Shown here: positions 35,192-43,131 of the stretch, piece by piece | How the letters are laid out: every line of letters begins with the position of its first letter | Numbering within the stretch: the first letter of the stretch is position 1 | NCBI GenBank assembly: GCA_004297005.1 | Contig: SCVA01000014.1 | Location: 1-44,972 of the forward strand | Reading direction: 5' to 3' | Source of the DNA: Nevskiaceae bacterium | Lineage (GTDB): Bacteria; Pseudomonadota; Gammaproteobacteria; Nevskiales; Nevskiaceae | DNA: 44,972 nt | Program-made: the position numbers and the translations under genes | Notes under the pieces: model-generated | What the model was told of the DNA's origin: nothing | The model's database searches: none | The model's input: the letters and a program-made list of their open reading frames with translations, nothing else

Positions 35192-35458
35192 TCAGCCCGG
35201 CGCAGGTTTGTGGGCGGCCAGGGTCTGCCGCAGTCGCTCGACAAAGGCATTGGCCAGCGCCGTGCTGTGGCGTTCGCGCTGGCGCAGGTTGAGCTCAGTC
35301 AGCGGATGGCGTTCTTCCAGCAGCAGGCGCCCGCCCTGGCTGGCGTACAGCTCCAGCTCGCCGCTACAGCGCTCACCGGCCTGGCCGAGCGCCGGCCACC
35401 AGCGCACGGTGACGGCCAGGCCGTCCGGGTAGTGGCGGATGAACAGGGTTTGCGGCAT
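35192..35458 (-). CDS. Small hypothetical protein (88 aa)
   Basis: Starts MPQTLFIRHYPDGLAVTVRW and reads as a compact cytoplasmic protein: a beta-rich first half, then a helical LRQRERHSTALANAFVERL end. I do not recognise the family. GGAGG lies 4 nt upstream of the ATG, one of the better ribosome binding sites in this stretch, which supports it as real. It is on the same strand as pyc, 166 bp upstream of it, and separate from the PHP-domain gene behind it. Function unknown. Confidence 0.7.
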   Translation of the reverse strand: MPQTLFIRHYPDGLAVTVRWWPALGQAGERCSGELELYASQGGRLLLEERHPLTELNLRQRERHSTALANAFVERLRQTLAAHKPAPG

Positions 35459-35584
35459 GGGACCTCCACGCTCGCCGTCAGTGTTGCGAGGAGCGCGGGG
35501 CACTGTGCCGCCGCCGGCCGGCGACGCCGGACCTGCGACGATCCAGGGCGGGCGAGACCCGATGAGAGGTGCGGCGGGAGCTGG

Positions 35585-36856
35585 TCAGCGCGAGCTGATC
35601 CAGACCGGCGCCAGATAGGCCGCCGACAGGCCATCGGCGCCGTCCACCCGCACGAAGTACCAGTGGGTACCCTCGGTCACCGGCACTTCCAGCCGGCCGT
35701 GGGCGCTGTCGGTGCTGGCCAGCTCCTGGCCGCCGGCGCCGAACAGCCGCAGCGTGCCGGCGTAGGGGCTGCCGTCCTTCTGGCTCACCTGCGTCTGCAG
35801 GACCACCCGGCTGCCCAGGTCGCAGCTCAGCTGCGAGCCCATGGGATGGCCCTCGGCCTGAAAGTCCACGCGCAGATGCTGGCCGGGCGCCAGGGCGTAG
35901 GTGCGGCGCGCCTGCCAGGCGGCCTTTATCGCCGCTTCGCCCAAGTCGGTGGCGAGGCTGACGGTCTTCGGGTGCTCCTCGGCGCCGTAGGTACCCCAGT
36001 GGTTGTCCTCGGAGCCGATGAAGGACAGCCGCCAGCCCTTGTCTAGCGCCTTGGCGATGTAGGGCAGGTAGCGGTCGTTGCGGTGATCGGTGTTGTAGAC
36101 CTCGATGCCGAACATGCGCTCCACCGCGTCGGGGATGAGCGTGAAGTCGTTCCAGTCGCACTCCGCGCTCTCGGTGTCGAAGCACTTGTCGTGCGGATGG
36201 TTGAAGTGCGCCAGGGCGTCGCTGCCGCCGCCCATCGGCACCTCGCCGCTCAGGCTGCCGCCGTTGAGCGCCGGGGTGTCGGCGTCGCGGGTGAACCAGC
36301 CCCAGAAGGTATCCATGGTGAACAGGTAGCCGCCGTCGAACTTGGCGTTGCTGAAGTTCTTCGAGAAGTAGACGTTGATGTGGCCGAAACGGTCGGAAGT
36401 CCACTCGAAGCCACGGATGGCGAGGAAGTTCTCGTCGCTCGCCGCCTGCGCCTGCTCGGCGGTGTTCTGCCATTTCACCAACTCGTCGGCGGTCGGCGTC
36501 AGGCAGGTGAGCAAGCCCTCCAGCGAGGCGAAGCACTGATCGCCCACCGACAGGAACAGGCCGGTGTTGAGGGTGTCGGAATGCTCGCTGCTGCCGACAA
36601 AGCTGTAGCCCAGCGACTTGGCCTTGGCGAAGTAGTCGCCCGGCACGTCGGTGATGACGCCGTCGGAGTAGCTGGAATGCATGTGCATCAGCCCCTCGTA
36701 GGGCCGCAGGCTGGCCAGCGGCTCGCCTTCATATGGGGCACAGGCCTTGGCGACCGGCGGCGGCTCGGTGGCGGGCGGGGTGCTGTCGTCGTTGCTGCCG
36801 CAGGCAGCGAGGCTCAGCAGGGCGCTGAGCGCGAGGAGGCGTAGGGCGGCGGGCAC
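35585..36856 (-). CDS. PHP-domain metallohydrolase lipoprotein
   Basis: A 423-residue lipoprotein with GTG start; signal region LRLLALSALLSLAAC has Cys19 as the lipid attachment site. The mature part carries PHP-type metal motifs: His58-x-His60 in LMHMHSSYSDG, Glu-His in VGSSEHSD, RGFEWTS, HFNHPHDK and SEDNHWG. This is the CehA/McbA-like arm of the PHP superfamily, which includes phosphoesterases and carbamate or phosphodiester hydrolases; the substrate is unknown. The C-terminal ~100 residues form a beta-rich domain (VVLQTQVSQKDGSPYAG, WYFVRVDGADG). Being anchored outside the cell or in the periplasm, it would act on an extracellular substrate. Confidence 0.88.
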   Translation of the reverse strand: MPAALRLLALSALLSLAACGSNDDSTPPATEPPPVAKACAPYEGEPLASLRPYEGLMHMHSSYSDGVITDVPGDYFAKAKSLGYSFVGSSEHSDTLNTGLFLSVGDQCFASLEGLLTCLTPTADELVKWQNTAEQAQAASDENFLAIRGFEWTSDRFGHINVYFSKNFSNAKFDGGYLFTMDTFWGWFTRDADTPALNGGSLSGEVPMGGGSDALAHFNHPHDKCFDTESAECDWNDFTLIPDAVERMFGIEVYNTDHRNDRYLPYIAKALDKGWRLSFIGSEDNHWGTYGAEEHPKTVSLATDLGEAAIKAAWQARRTYALAPGQHLRVDFQAEGHPMGSQLSCDLGSRVVLQTQVSQKDGSPYAGTLRLFGAGGQELASTDSAHGRLEVPVTEGTHWYFVRVDGADGLSAAYLAPVWISSR

Positions 36857-36941
36857 AGTCGTTCGTCCATGAAGATCGGGCCGCGCAGCCTAGGTGGTAG
36901 AGATGACAGGCCGAGGAAATCTCCTCCGCAAATTCCTTCCG

Positions 36942-37583
36942 TCAGTGGCTGTGCAAGGGCTGCGTCGCCACCTCGCGCAACTCGGCGCGCGCCTGGCGCA
37001 CCACCTGCTGCGCCGCGCTCAGGCCCAAGCCCGCCATCACCACCGCCACCAAGAGGTCCGGCCAGCCGCTGCCGGTGCCGAATACCCCGGCGGCGGCGAG
37101 CAGGATGGCGAGATTGCCGATGGCGTCGTTGCGCGAGCACAGCCAGACCGAGCGCATGTTGGCGTCACCGCCACGGTAGGTGTAGAGCAGTGTCGCCACC
37201 GAAACATTGGCGATGAGGGCCAGCGCGCCGATGGCGGTCATGGTGCCGGCTTCCGGCAGCACGCCGTGCCAGCCGTTCCAGACCGCCTGTACCAGCACGT
37301 AGAGACCGTAGGCACCCATGCTCAGGCCCTTGAGCAGGGCGGTGCGGGCGCGCCAGGCCAGGCCCAGCGAGAGCACGAACAGCGACAGCGCGTAGTTTGC
37401 GGCGTCGCCGAAGAAGTCCACGGCGTCGGCCAGCAGCGAGGCCGAACCCGCGCCCCAGCCGCCGATCATCTCGACCAGGAACATGCCGAAGTTCACCACC
37501 AGCGCGATCCACAGCGCGCGCCGGTAGCTTGGCGGGATGGGCTTTCCGGTGGGCGTGTCGGCGTGGCAGCAGTGGGCGGACAT
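36942..37583 (-). CDS. Cation diffusion facilitator-type transporter lacking the C-terminal domain
   Basis: A 213-residue inner-membrane metal exporter of the CDF family, shorter than the usual ~300 residues because the cytoplasmic C-terminal domain is missing. The N-terminus MSAHCCHAD is a likely metal-binding tail. Metal-site residues appear in LLADAVDFFGDAANYALSL and again in SRNDAIGNLAILLAA, the paired helices of the CDF transport site. About six hydrophobic helices are visible. AAGGAAG precedes the start. A MerR-type regulator is divergent, and between them lies a 19-bp-spaced promoter, so it is probably induced by Cd, Pb, Zn or Co. Confidence 0.9.
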   Translation of the reverse strand: MSAHCCHADTPTGKPIPPSYRRALWIALVVNFGMFLVEMIGGWGAGSASLLADAVDFFGDAANYALSLFVLSLGLAWRARTALLKGLSMGAYGLYVLVQAVWNGWHGVLPEAGTMTAIGALALIANVSVATLLYTYRGGDANMRSVWLCSRNDAIGNLAILLAAAGVFGTGSGWPDLLVAVVMAGLGLSAAQQVVRQARAELREVATQPLHSH

Positions 37584-37613
37584 GGACGGCTTCCTTATGG
37601 CTTGCAGGCCGCC

Positions 37614-37644
37614 ATTGGACAGCCTGTAGTAACTTCAGGCTCAA
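37614..37644 (-). promoter_or_regulatory. MerR-type promoter/operator driving the CDF gene
   Basis: Read on the minus strand: -35 TTGAGC (37639-37644), 19-bp spacer, -10 TCCAAT (37614-37619). The spacer contains the dyad AGCCTG (37621-37626) N9 CAGGCT (37636-37641). A 19-bp spacer with a central dyad is the standard arrangement for MerR-family activation by DNA untwisting. It lies between the CDF gene and the MerR-type gene. Confidence 0.75.
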
Positions 37645-37666
37645 GCCCCCAAGCACCGGAGTCCGC

Positions 37667-38116
37667 ATGAGTGCCCGCCACTACCGCATCGGAGACCTCG
37701 CCACGGCGCTCGCGGTGCCGGTGGAAACCATCCGCTACTACGAGCGCCAGGGACTGCTACCGGCCCCCGAGCGCAGTGCCGGCAACTACCGGCTGTACTC
37801 CGAGGTCGAGCGCGGCCGGCTGGAATTCATCCTGCACTGCCGCGCGCTGGACATGAGCCACCAGGAGATCCGCGAACTGCTGCGCCTGCGCGACCAACCC
37901 GAGCTGGGCTGCGCCGAGGTCAATGCCGTGCTGGACGCGCACCTGGGCCATGTCGCTGAGCGCCTGCGCCTGCTGCGCGGCTTGCAGGCGCAGCTCAAGA
38001 CCCTGCGCGCGCGCTGCGCGGCACCCGGCGCGGCCGGCGACTGCGGCATTTTGCAGGAGCTCTCGCAGCCCCTGCGCGCCGCGCGCAAGAGCAGTCATGT
38101 CGCTGGCGCCGGCTAG
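37667..38116 (+). CDS. MerR family metal-responsive regulator, Cd(II)/Pb(II) type
   Basis: A 149-residue regulator with the MerR helix-turn-helix (YRIGDLATALAVPVETIRYYERQGLLPAPERSAGNYRLY). The predicted metal site has Cys82 (LGCAEVNAVLDAHLGHV), Cys117 (LRARCAAP) and Cys126 (GDCGILQEL). The Cys82 plus Cys117-x8-Cys126 layout and closing CGIL match the Cd(II)/Pb(II)-responsive group (CadR/PbrR type), related to ZntR. It is divergent from the CDF exporter and likely represses, then activates, the promoter in between. Confidence 0.92.
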   Translation: MSARHYRIGDLATALAVPVETIRYYERQGLLPAPERSAGNYRLYSEVERGRLEFILHCRALDMSHQEIRELLRLRDQPELGCAEVNAVLDAHLGHVAERLRLLRGLQAQLKTLRARCAAPGAAGDCGILQELSQPLRAARKSSHVAGAG

Positions 38117-38204
38117 CGAGGCGCATCCGGAGGCGAGCTGATCCGATTGGCGAATTGCCCTTCAGATGCGAGAGGATGCGGGGTACTCCAGTCCGGTGCC
38201 TGAC

Positions 38205-39254
38205 ATGATTTCCGATCACCCGCCGTTCTCGCTGAGTGCCGCCCGCTTGCCGCTGCTGGTGCAGCCTGCCGGCATCGCCGATGTCGCCGGCCTGAGCGCC
38301 TGGCTGGAAGCCAACCGCGATTGGGTCACCGAGCAACTGCACCAAGTCGGCGCGCTGCTGTTCCGCGGCTTCGGCGTGCGCGGGGTCGATGACGTGGAAC
38401 TGGTTGCGCGTGCCATCGAGCCGGGCTTGCAGAACGAATACCTGGGGACCTCGCCGCGCACTGCGCTGAGCAGGAGCGGCTATGTGTTCTCGGCCAGCGA
38501 GCTACCGGACTTCTACCCGTTGCCGGCGCACAACGAGATGTCGTTCACCGCCAAGCCGCCGTCGCGCCTGTTTTTCGCCTGCACCATCGCGCCGGGCAAG
38601 TTCGGCGAAACGCCGCTGGTGGACTTTCGCGCCGTTTACCGCGATCTCGATCCGGCGCTGCGCGAACGCTGGGCCAGCAAGGGCCTGCGCATCATCCGCA
38701 ACTACTCCGGCCCTGGCGAGACCAAAAAGGATTTCTTCGAGCTGAAGAAGTGGACCGAGATGTTCAACACCCGCGATCGCGCCGTGGTGGAAGCGGCTTG
38801 CGCGCGCGAAGGCTTTCAGCCGGTGTGGAAGGCGAATGACCGGCTGGCGCTGATCAGCCATCACCAGCCGGTGCGGCCGCATCCGGTCACCGGCGAGCCG
38901 GTGTGGTTCAACCACATCCACAACTTCCATCTCGATGCCGGGCACCTCGAATATTTTCAGGTCTTGAAGCTGCGCCCCAATCTGCGCCATCTGCGCTACT
39001 GGGCGCTGGCGCGCGCCCTGAGCGCCTGGAAGCGGCGCACGGTCGCCGCCGAGGATCAGGCCATGCACGCAACCTTCGCCGACGGTAGCGAGATCCCCAC
39101 CGGCGAGATCGACGCGGTGATCCGCGCGATCTGGAAGAACCTGGTCATCACCCCCTGGCAGCAGGGCGATGTGGTGGTGATCGACAACGCCTCCACCGGC
39201 CACGGCCGGCTGCCCTACGAGGGGCCACGCGAGGTAGTGGTGTCCTGGGCCTGA
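38205..39254 (+). CDS. TauD/TfdA family Fe(II)/2-oxoglutarate dioxygenase, SyrP-like
   Basis: A 349-residue putative hydroxylase. The facial triad reads His109-Asn-Glu111 (LPAHNEMSF) plus distal His333 (STGHGRLPY), with Arg342 nearby for 2-oxoglutarate. HxE instead of HxD occurs in SyrP-like enzymes that hydroxylate amino acids in peptide synthesis, so a secondary-metabolite or unusual amino-acid substrate is possible; no NRPS genes are nearby. The pattern VGALLFRGFGV at the start and GDVVVIDNASTGHGR near the end are family hallmarks. I used the internal ATG (MISDHPPF). An upstream in-frame ATG at 38166 is an alternative; neither has a good Shine-Dalgarno. Confidence 0.85.
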   Translation: MISDHPPFSLSAARLPLLVQPAGIADVAGLSAWLEANRDWVTEQLHQVGALLFRGFGVRGVDDVELVARAIEPGLQNEYLGTSPRTALSRSGYVFSASELPDFYPLPAHNEMSFTAKPPSRLFFACTIAPGKFGETPLVDFRAVYRDLDPALRERWASKGLRIIRNYSGPGETKKDFFELKKWTEMFNTRDRAVVEAACAREGFQPVWKANDRLALISHHQPVRPHPVTGEPVWFNHIHNFHLDAGHLEYFQVLKLRPNLRHLRYWALARALSAWKRRTVAAEDQAMHATFADGSEIPTGEIDAVIRAIWKNLVITPWQQGDVVVIDNASTGHGRLPYEGPREVVVSWA

Positions 39255-39298
39255 GTCGCGTTGTACCCGCGCCGCGGAGTGTTAGCCGCCGCCGTGGC

Positions 39299-40081
39299 TC
39301 AGCCGCGCAGGCCGTGCAGGCCCCAGGGTGGATTGGCATTGATGACGCGACCAATGCGGCAGTCCGCCACGAAGTCGGCGAAGCGCTGACTTGGGTGACT
39401 GGCGCTGACCGTGTAGACGCCCGGCGGCACATTGGGCCAGATCACGCCGCCGTCTTCCGAGGTGGCGGTGGTGCTGTTGTCGGGCATCATGTCCTCGTTG
39501 AAATAGATCGGATCGGGCAGGCTGGGTGAGCCCGAGGCGGTGGCGCCCGGCACGCCGTGCGGGTTGTAAATGCGGAAGCTGTCGAAGGGCATGCCCACCA
39601 CTTCGGCCTTGCTGACGGTGCTGACGATGGTGCAGCCCAGCACATCCGCCACCGGATGGCCTAGCAGGGTGAGCAGCAGCGACAGGCTGGCGTAGGTCTG
39701 CAGGTCGGGCGTCTGGAAGTTGAGGTTTTCCAGATCACGGTCGGCGACCAGCGTCTGCAAGTGGATGCTGCGGTAACCGCTGGCCGTGATGTGCGGGGTG
39801 ACGGTGCTGCCAATGGGTACGTCGAGGCGATACGCGCCCTTGCTGTCGGTGGTGGCACTGAGTTCCGGCAGCTCGACGATGCCAATGGTGGCGCCGACGA
39901 TCCGGCACTGGCTCTGCTCAGGTTCCGCGGCGCACTGATTGAAGGTGTAGGCAGTGCCGCTCAGGGTCGCCGTGCTGGGGGGAGCGTCGGCGTCGCTACC
40001 GCCGCTCTCGTTCCCCGCGTCGCAGGCGCTCAGGGCTGCGGCCACCACCAGACAGCACAGCCGTGGGCCGTGTACACGCAT
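39299..40081 (-). CDS. Lipoprotein with carboxypeptidase-regulatory-like domain
   Basis: A 260-residue lipoprotein with lipobox LSAC near residue 20. An Asp/Ser/Gly spacer is followed by a beta-sandwich-like domain resembling carboxypeptidase regulatory domains (TLSGTAYTF, ATIGIVELPELSATTDSKGAYRLDV, then TPHITASGYRSI). A second part, with IYFNEDMMPDNST and WPNVPPGVYTVSASHPSQRF, has the same PPGxYxVxA pattern. It has no catalytic motif that I can see; such proteins often bind or anchor ligands on the outer surface. The ATG has a strong GGAGGAG Shine-Dalgarno. It lies downstream of the EAL-type gene on the same strand, with a hairpin between. Confidence 0.78.
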   Translation of the reverse strand: MRVHGPRLCCLVVAAALSACDAGNESGGSDADAPPSTATLSGTAYTFNQCAAEPEQSQCRIVGATIGIVELPELSATTDSKGAYRLDVPIGSTVTPHITASGYRSIHLQTLVADRDLENLNFQTPDLQTYASLSLLLTLLGHPVADVLGCTIVSTVSKAEVVGMPFDSFRIYNPHGVPGATASGSPSLPDPIYFNEDMMPDNSTTATSEDGGVIWPNVPPGVYTVSASHPSQRFADFVADCRIGRVINANPPWGLHGLRG

Positions 40082-40150
40082 CGCCTTCTCCTCCGGATTC
40101 GTTGTCGTCGTCCGCGCGCTCCGGCGCGTTGGAGCTACGCTCGAGCAAGC

Positions 40151-40174
40151 GAAGGCGGCCGTCAAGCCGCCTTC
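40151..40174 (-). terminator. Hairpin after the GGDEF/EAL gene, candidate terminator
   Basis: A perfect 9-bp stem (GAAGGCGGC at 40151-40159 with GCCGCCTTC at 40166-40174) and 6-nt loop lie just after the stop of the GGDEF/EAL gene, read on the minus strand. A second palindrome, CTGGCCT/AGGCCAG (40177-40191), spans the stop codon. The downstream T-run is weak, so termination may be partial, allowing some read-through to the lipoprotein gene. Confidence 0.5.
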
Positions 40175-40182
40175 GGCTGGCC

Positions 40183-42720
40183 TCAGGCCAGCGGCTCGGC
40201 GCGGTGCAGCAGCCAGCCCTGGAAGCGGTGCACGCCCAGGCCGGCCAGCACCTCGAACTCCGGCTCCTGCTCGACGCCCTCGGCGACGATCACCAGACCG
40301 AGGTCCATCGCGGTCTGGCTGATGTTCTTGACGATCGCGCGGTTGACCTGGTCCTGATGGATGTCGTGTACGTAGCTACGGTCGATCTTGATGCCGGCCA
40401 CCGGCAGGTGTTTGAGGTGGCTGAAGGAGGCGAAGCCGCAGCCGAAGTCGTCGACCAGGGTCATCACGCCGAGGGCGCGCAGGCGACCAATGAACAGCGC
40501 GGCGACTTCGAGGTCGGCGATCGCGGTGGTCTCGGTGATTTCGATCTGCAGCCGGCGCGCGTGCAGCGGGTGCGCTTCCAGCCAGCGCAGGATCTGGCCG
40601 GTGAGCGTGACGTCGTCGAAGGCGCGGGCGCTGAGGTTGAGGCTGTAGGTGTCTTCCTGCGCCGGGTTGCGTTGTTCGAGCACGCGGCAGAGTTGCTCGA
40701 AGACGTGCCGATCGACCAGCGAGGAGTAGCCGGCGCGCTCGGCGGCCTCGATCAGCGGGCCGGCGCTGCTCACGCCTTCGCTGTTGCGGATGCGGGCCAG
40801 CACTTCCTGTCCGAGTACCCGTCGCTGGCTGTCGTAAATGTTCTGGCCGTAGAGCAGGATGCGGCCTTCGGAGATCAGGCCCTGCAACTCGCTGCGCAGG
40901 TTCTTGGCCTGGCGGCGCTCATCCACCGCGCCGCGCACGTCCTGATACAGGCGTAGCGCGCTGCCGCCCTCGCGCTTGGCCTCGCGGGCCGCATATTCGG
41001 CTTCCAGCACGAAGCTGCGCGCCTCGCAGGGGCGAGCGTCGATCAGCGCGACGCCGGCGCTGAAGCTGATTGGCTTCAGCGGCAGAGCCGCGATACTGGG
41101 GTGCGCCTGGAAACGCTGGTCGAGGCGCTCGTACAGGGCGCTGATCTCCGCGCGCGTGCTGGGCTCGCAGATCACCACGAACTGGTCCGAAACCCAGCGA
41201 CCGCAGTAGCCGCCAGCAGGAAGCACGGCCTGCAGGCTGTCGGCGAGCGCGCGCAGAACGCGGTCACCGGCGGCATGGCCCAGGCGATCGTTGATCACGC
41301 GCATCTCGTCGACGTCCAGCGTCATCACCAGCGCCTCGGGGCGTTCGCCGCGGCAGATGCTCTCGTGACGGCGGCGGATCTCCTGCTCCACCGCGATGCG
41401 GTTGGGCATGTCGATCAGCAGATCGGTGCGGGCCGCCTTTTCGACCGCGTGCTGCAGGCGTAGCTCCTCGCTCAAGTCGGCGAGCGCGAAAACGTAGGCG
41501 TCCTGCCGCGCGTCCAGCGGCCGCGGCAGGCGGCTGACGGTGACCGCCATCCGGCGCAGGGTGCCGCCGTTGGCGCGCACGTCGAAAATCTTGCCGGCGG
41601 GGCTGTCGGCCAGCGCCAGCAGTTGTGCGAAGCGGTCCTGAGTGGCGGTCGCCGCGACGGCATCCACTGGAGTCAGTTGCAGCCACTGGCCCAGCTCGCT
41701 GTCCTGCAACTGCTCGGCGCTGGCGCCGGTCAGGCGCAGGAAGGCGGCATTGCAGACCTGGATGCGGCCCCGGTAGTCGGTTTTCACCACGCTATCGCGA
41801 ATGGTGTCCAGCGTCGCCTTGGTTTCGTCGCGCTGCAGACGCAGGCGCTGCTCGGCGGCCTTCTGAGCGCCAAGGTCGGTGATCGAGGAAATGAAGTGTG
41901 CCGGCTGACCCTGTGCGTCGCGAACCAGACCGGTGCTCAGATGCGCGTGCAGCACGGTGCCGTCGCGGCGCAGATAGCGCTTCTCCATCTGGTAGCCGTG
42001 AATCTTGCCGGCCAGGGCCTGGTTGAGCAGCTTGAGGTCGGCCTCGAGATCGTCCGGGTGGGTGATGGCCTGAAAGCGCTGGGTGGCGAGGTCGCGCTCG
42101 CTGTATCCGAGCATGTGGCACAGCGCCTGGTTCACCGCCAGCCATTGCCCCTCGGGGCTGACCATAGCCAGGCCGGTGGTGAGCGTGCGGAACACGGTCT
42201 GCTCGCGTTCGCGGGTGAGCCGGGTCTGCTGGCTTTCCAGCTCCTGGGCATGGACGTCGCGCAAGGTGCCCACCACCCGCACCTCCGGCCGAGGTCCCGG
42301 CCGGGTCAGGGCGCGCACCGTGGTGCGCACCCAGCGGTAGTCGCCGCCCCGAGCGCGAACCCGGAACTTGGCGTCGAAGCCCGGCCGCTCCAGTTGCGCC
42401 GCCGAGCGGAACGCCGACGCCAGTGACTCGAAGTCCTCGCTGTGGATGCGCTCGCGCCAGTGCTCCGGGACTTCGCCGCGTGGGTCGTCACGGTCTAGCT
42501 CCAGGATGCGCCGGCACTGAGGCGAGATCGCCAGGCGGCCACTGGCTGCACTCCATTCCCAGAGCCCCAGTCCGGCGTCTTGCAGCAGATAGGCGAGGCG
42601 GTCCTCGACCAGCGCGTCGGCGCTCTCGGCTTGGCGCGCGCGGCCCTGCACCATGCCGGGCGCGTCCTGCGCGGCCGCGGCCAAGGTCCCGCCGCGATCC
42701 ATCTGATCTTCTGCTGTCAT
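40183..42720 (-). CDS. PAS-PAS-PAS-GGDEF(degenerate)-EAL protein, predicted c-di-GMP phosphodiesterase
   Basis: An 845-residue cytoplasmic signalling protein with three PAS domains (about 45-157, 172-285, 300-420). The GGDEF domain (about 430-595) has VSDQF (510-514) at the active site instead of GGDEF, so it should not make c-di-GMP. The EAL domain (about 605-845) keeps the catalytic set: Glu639 in EVL, Asn695 (LNLS), Glu727 (EITE), Asp757-Asp758 (DDFG), Lys778, Glu814 (AEGVE), Gln834. So it is probably a phosphodiesterase. No transmembrane segment is seen. The start MTAEDQMDRGG was chosen at the first Met with a GGGAGG-like site upstream. Confidence 0.9.
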   Translation of the reverse strand: MTAEDQMDRGGTLAAAAQDAPGMVQGRARQAESADALVEDRLAYLLQDAGLGLWEWSAASGRLAISPQCRRILELDRDDPRGEVPEHWRERIHSEDFESLASAFRSAAQLERPGFDAKFRVRARGGDYRWVRTTVRALTRPGPRPEVRVVGTLRDVHAQELESQQTRLTREREQTVFRTLTTGLAMVSPEGQWLAVNQALCHMLGYSERDLATQRFQAITHPDDLEADLKLLNQALAGKIHGYQMEKRYLRRDGTVLHAHLSTGLVRDAQGQPAHFISSITDLGAQKAAEQRLRLQRDETKATLDTIRDSVVKTDYRGRIQVCNAAFLRLTGASAEQLQDSELGQWLQLTPVDAVAATATQDRFAQLLALADSPAGKIFDVRANGGTLRRMAVTVSRLPRPLDARQDAYVFALADLSEELRLQHAVEKAARTDLLIDMPNRIAVEQEIRRRHESICRGERPEALVMTLDVDEMRVINDRLGHAAGDRVLRALADSLQAVLPAGGYCGRWVSDQFVVICEPSTRAEISALYERLDQRFQAHPSIAALPLKPISFSAGVALIDARPCEARSFVLEAEYAAREAKREGGSALRLYQDVRGAVDERRQAKNLRSELQGLISEGRILLYGQNIYDSQRRVLGQEVLARIRNSEGVSSAGPLIEAAERAGYSSLVDRHVFEQLCRVLEQRNPAQEDTYSLNLSARAFDDVTLTGQILRWLEAHPLHARRLQIEITETTAIADLEVAALFIGRLRALGVMTLVDDFGCGFASFSHLKHLPVAGIKIDRSYVHDIHQDQVNRAIVKNISQTAMDLGLVIVAEGVEQEPEFEVLAGLGVHRFQGWLLHRAEPLA

Positions 42721-43131
42721 GCTCTCTCGGCCTCCCTTCCAGGGGCTGCCTGCCTTGAACCAACGATTGAACGCCCTAGCCTGTCGGCAATCCCTGCCAA
42801 AGGCTGACTGCGGCTCAACGCGGCCGGCCGCAATGGGTTGACGCCCTGTCAAATGCTGGACCACGGGAGTGGTTGACGGGCATCGGCCGAAGACGGCAGT
42901 ACGGCGAGCTACTAGTGCTCGTTAAATGTACTACCTGTAGCCCTGCCCGAACAGCCGATGCAGGACGCCATGGCTGTTTTGGCGCGGGGTTCCAGTATGC
43001 GAGCGAGGTCTAGAAAGGCTGGCGCCCCGGCGCGGAGGAGTTGGAGAGCTGAGGAAGGGGCAGCAGCAGTAGCAGGGCTCCGGCCTGCCGGCGGAGTCCC
43101 TGGGCCGGCCCGGCCGCGGCGAACGGCATCC
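42721..43131. other. 411-bp intergenic stretch without a recognisable gene
   Basis: The region lies between the GGDEF/EAL gene start and the stop of the exported-protein gene, both on the minus strand. I see no credible coding frame and no tRNA. It holds an imperfect palindrome around GAGCTACTAGTGCTC, an AT-richer patch GTTAAATGTACTAC, a hairpin AACAGCC/GGCTGTT (42950-42978), and GGGCCGGCCC (43102-43111). It probably contains the promoter of the GGDEF/EAL gene. Confidence 0.5.

Noticed and set aside
42721..43131. tRNA or small protein in the long intergenic gap
   Set aside because: No cloverleaf or T-loop consensus was seen. The only frame there (starting near 42958) runs into the exported-protein gene in antisense and has no motif.
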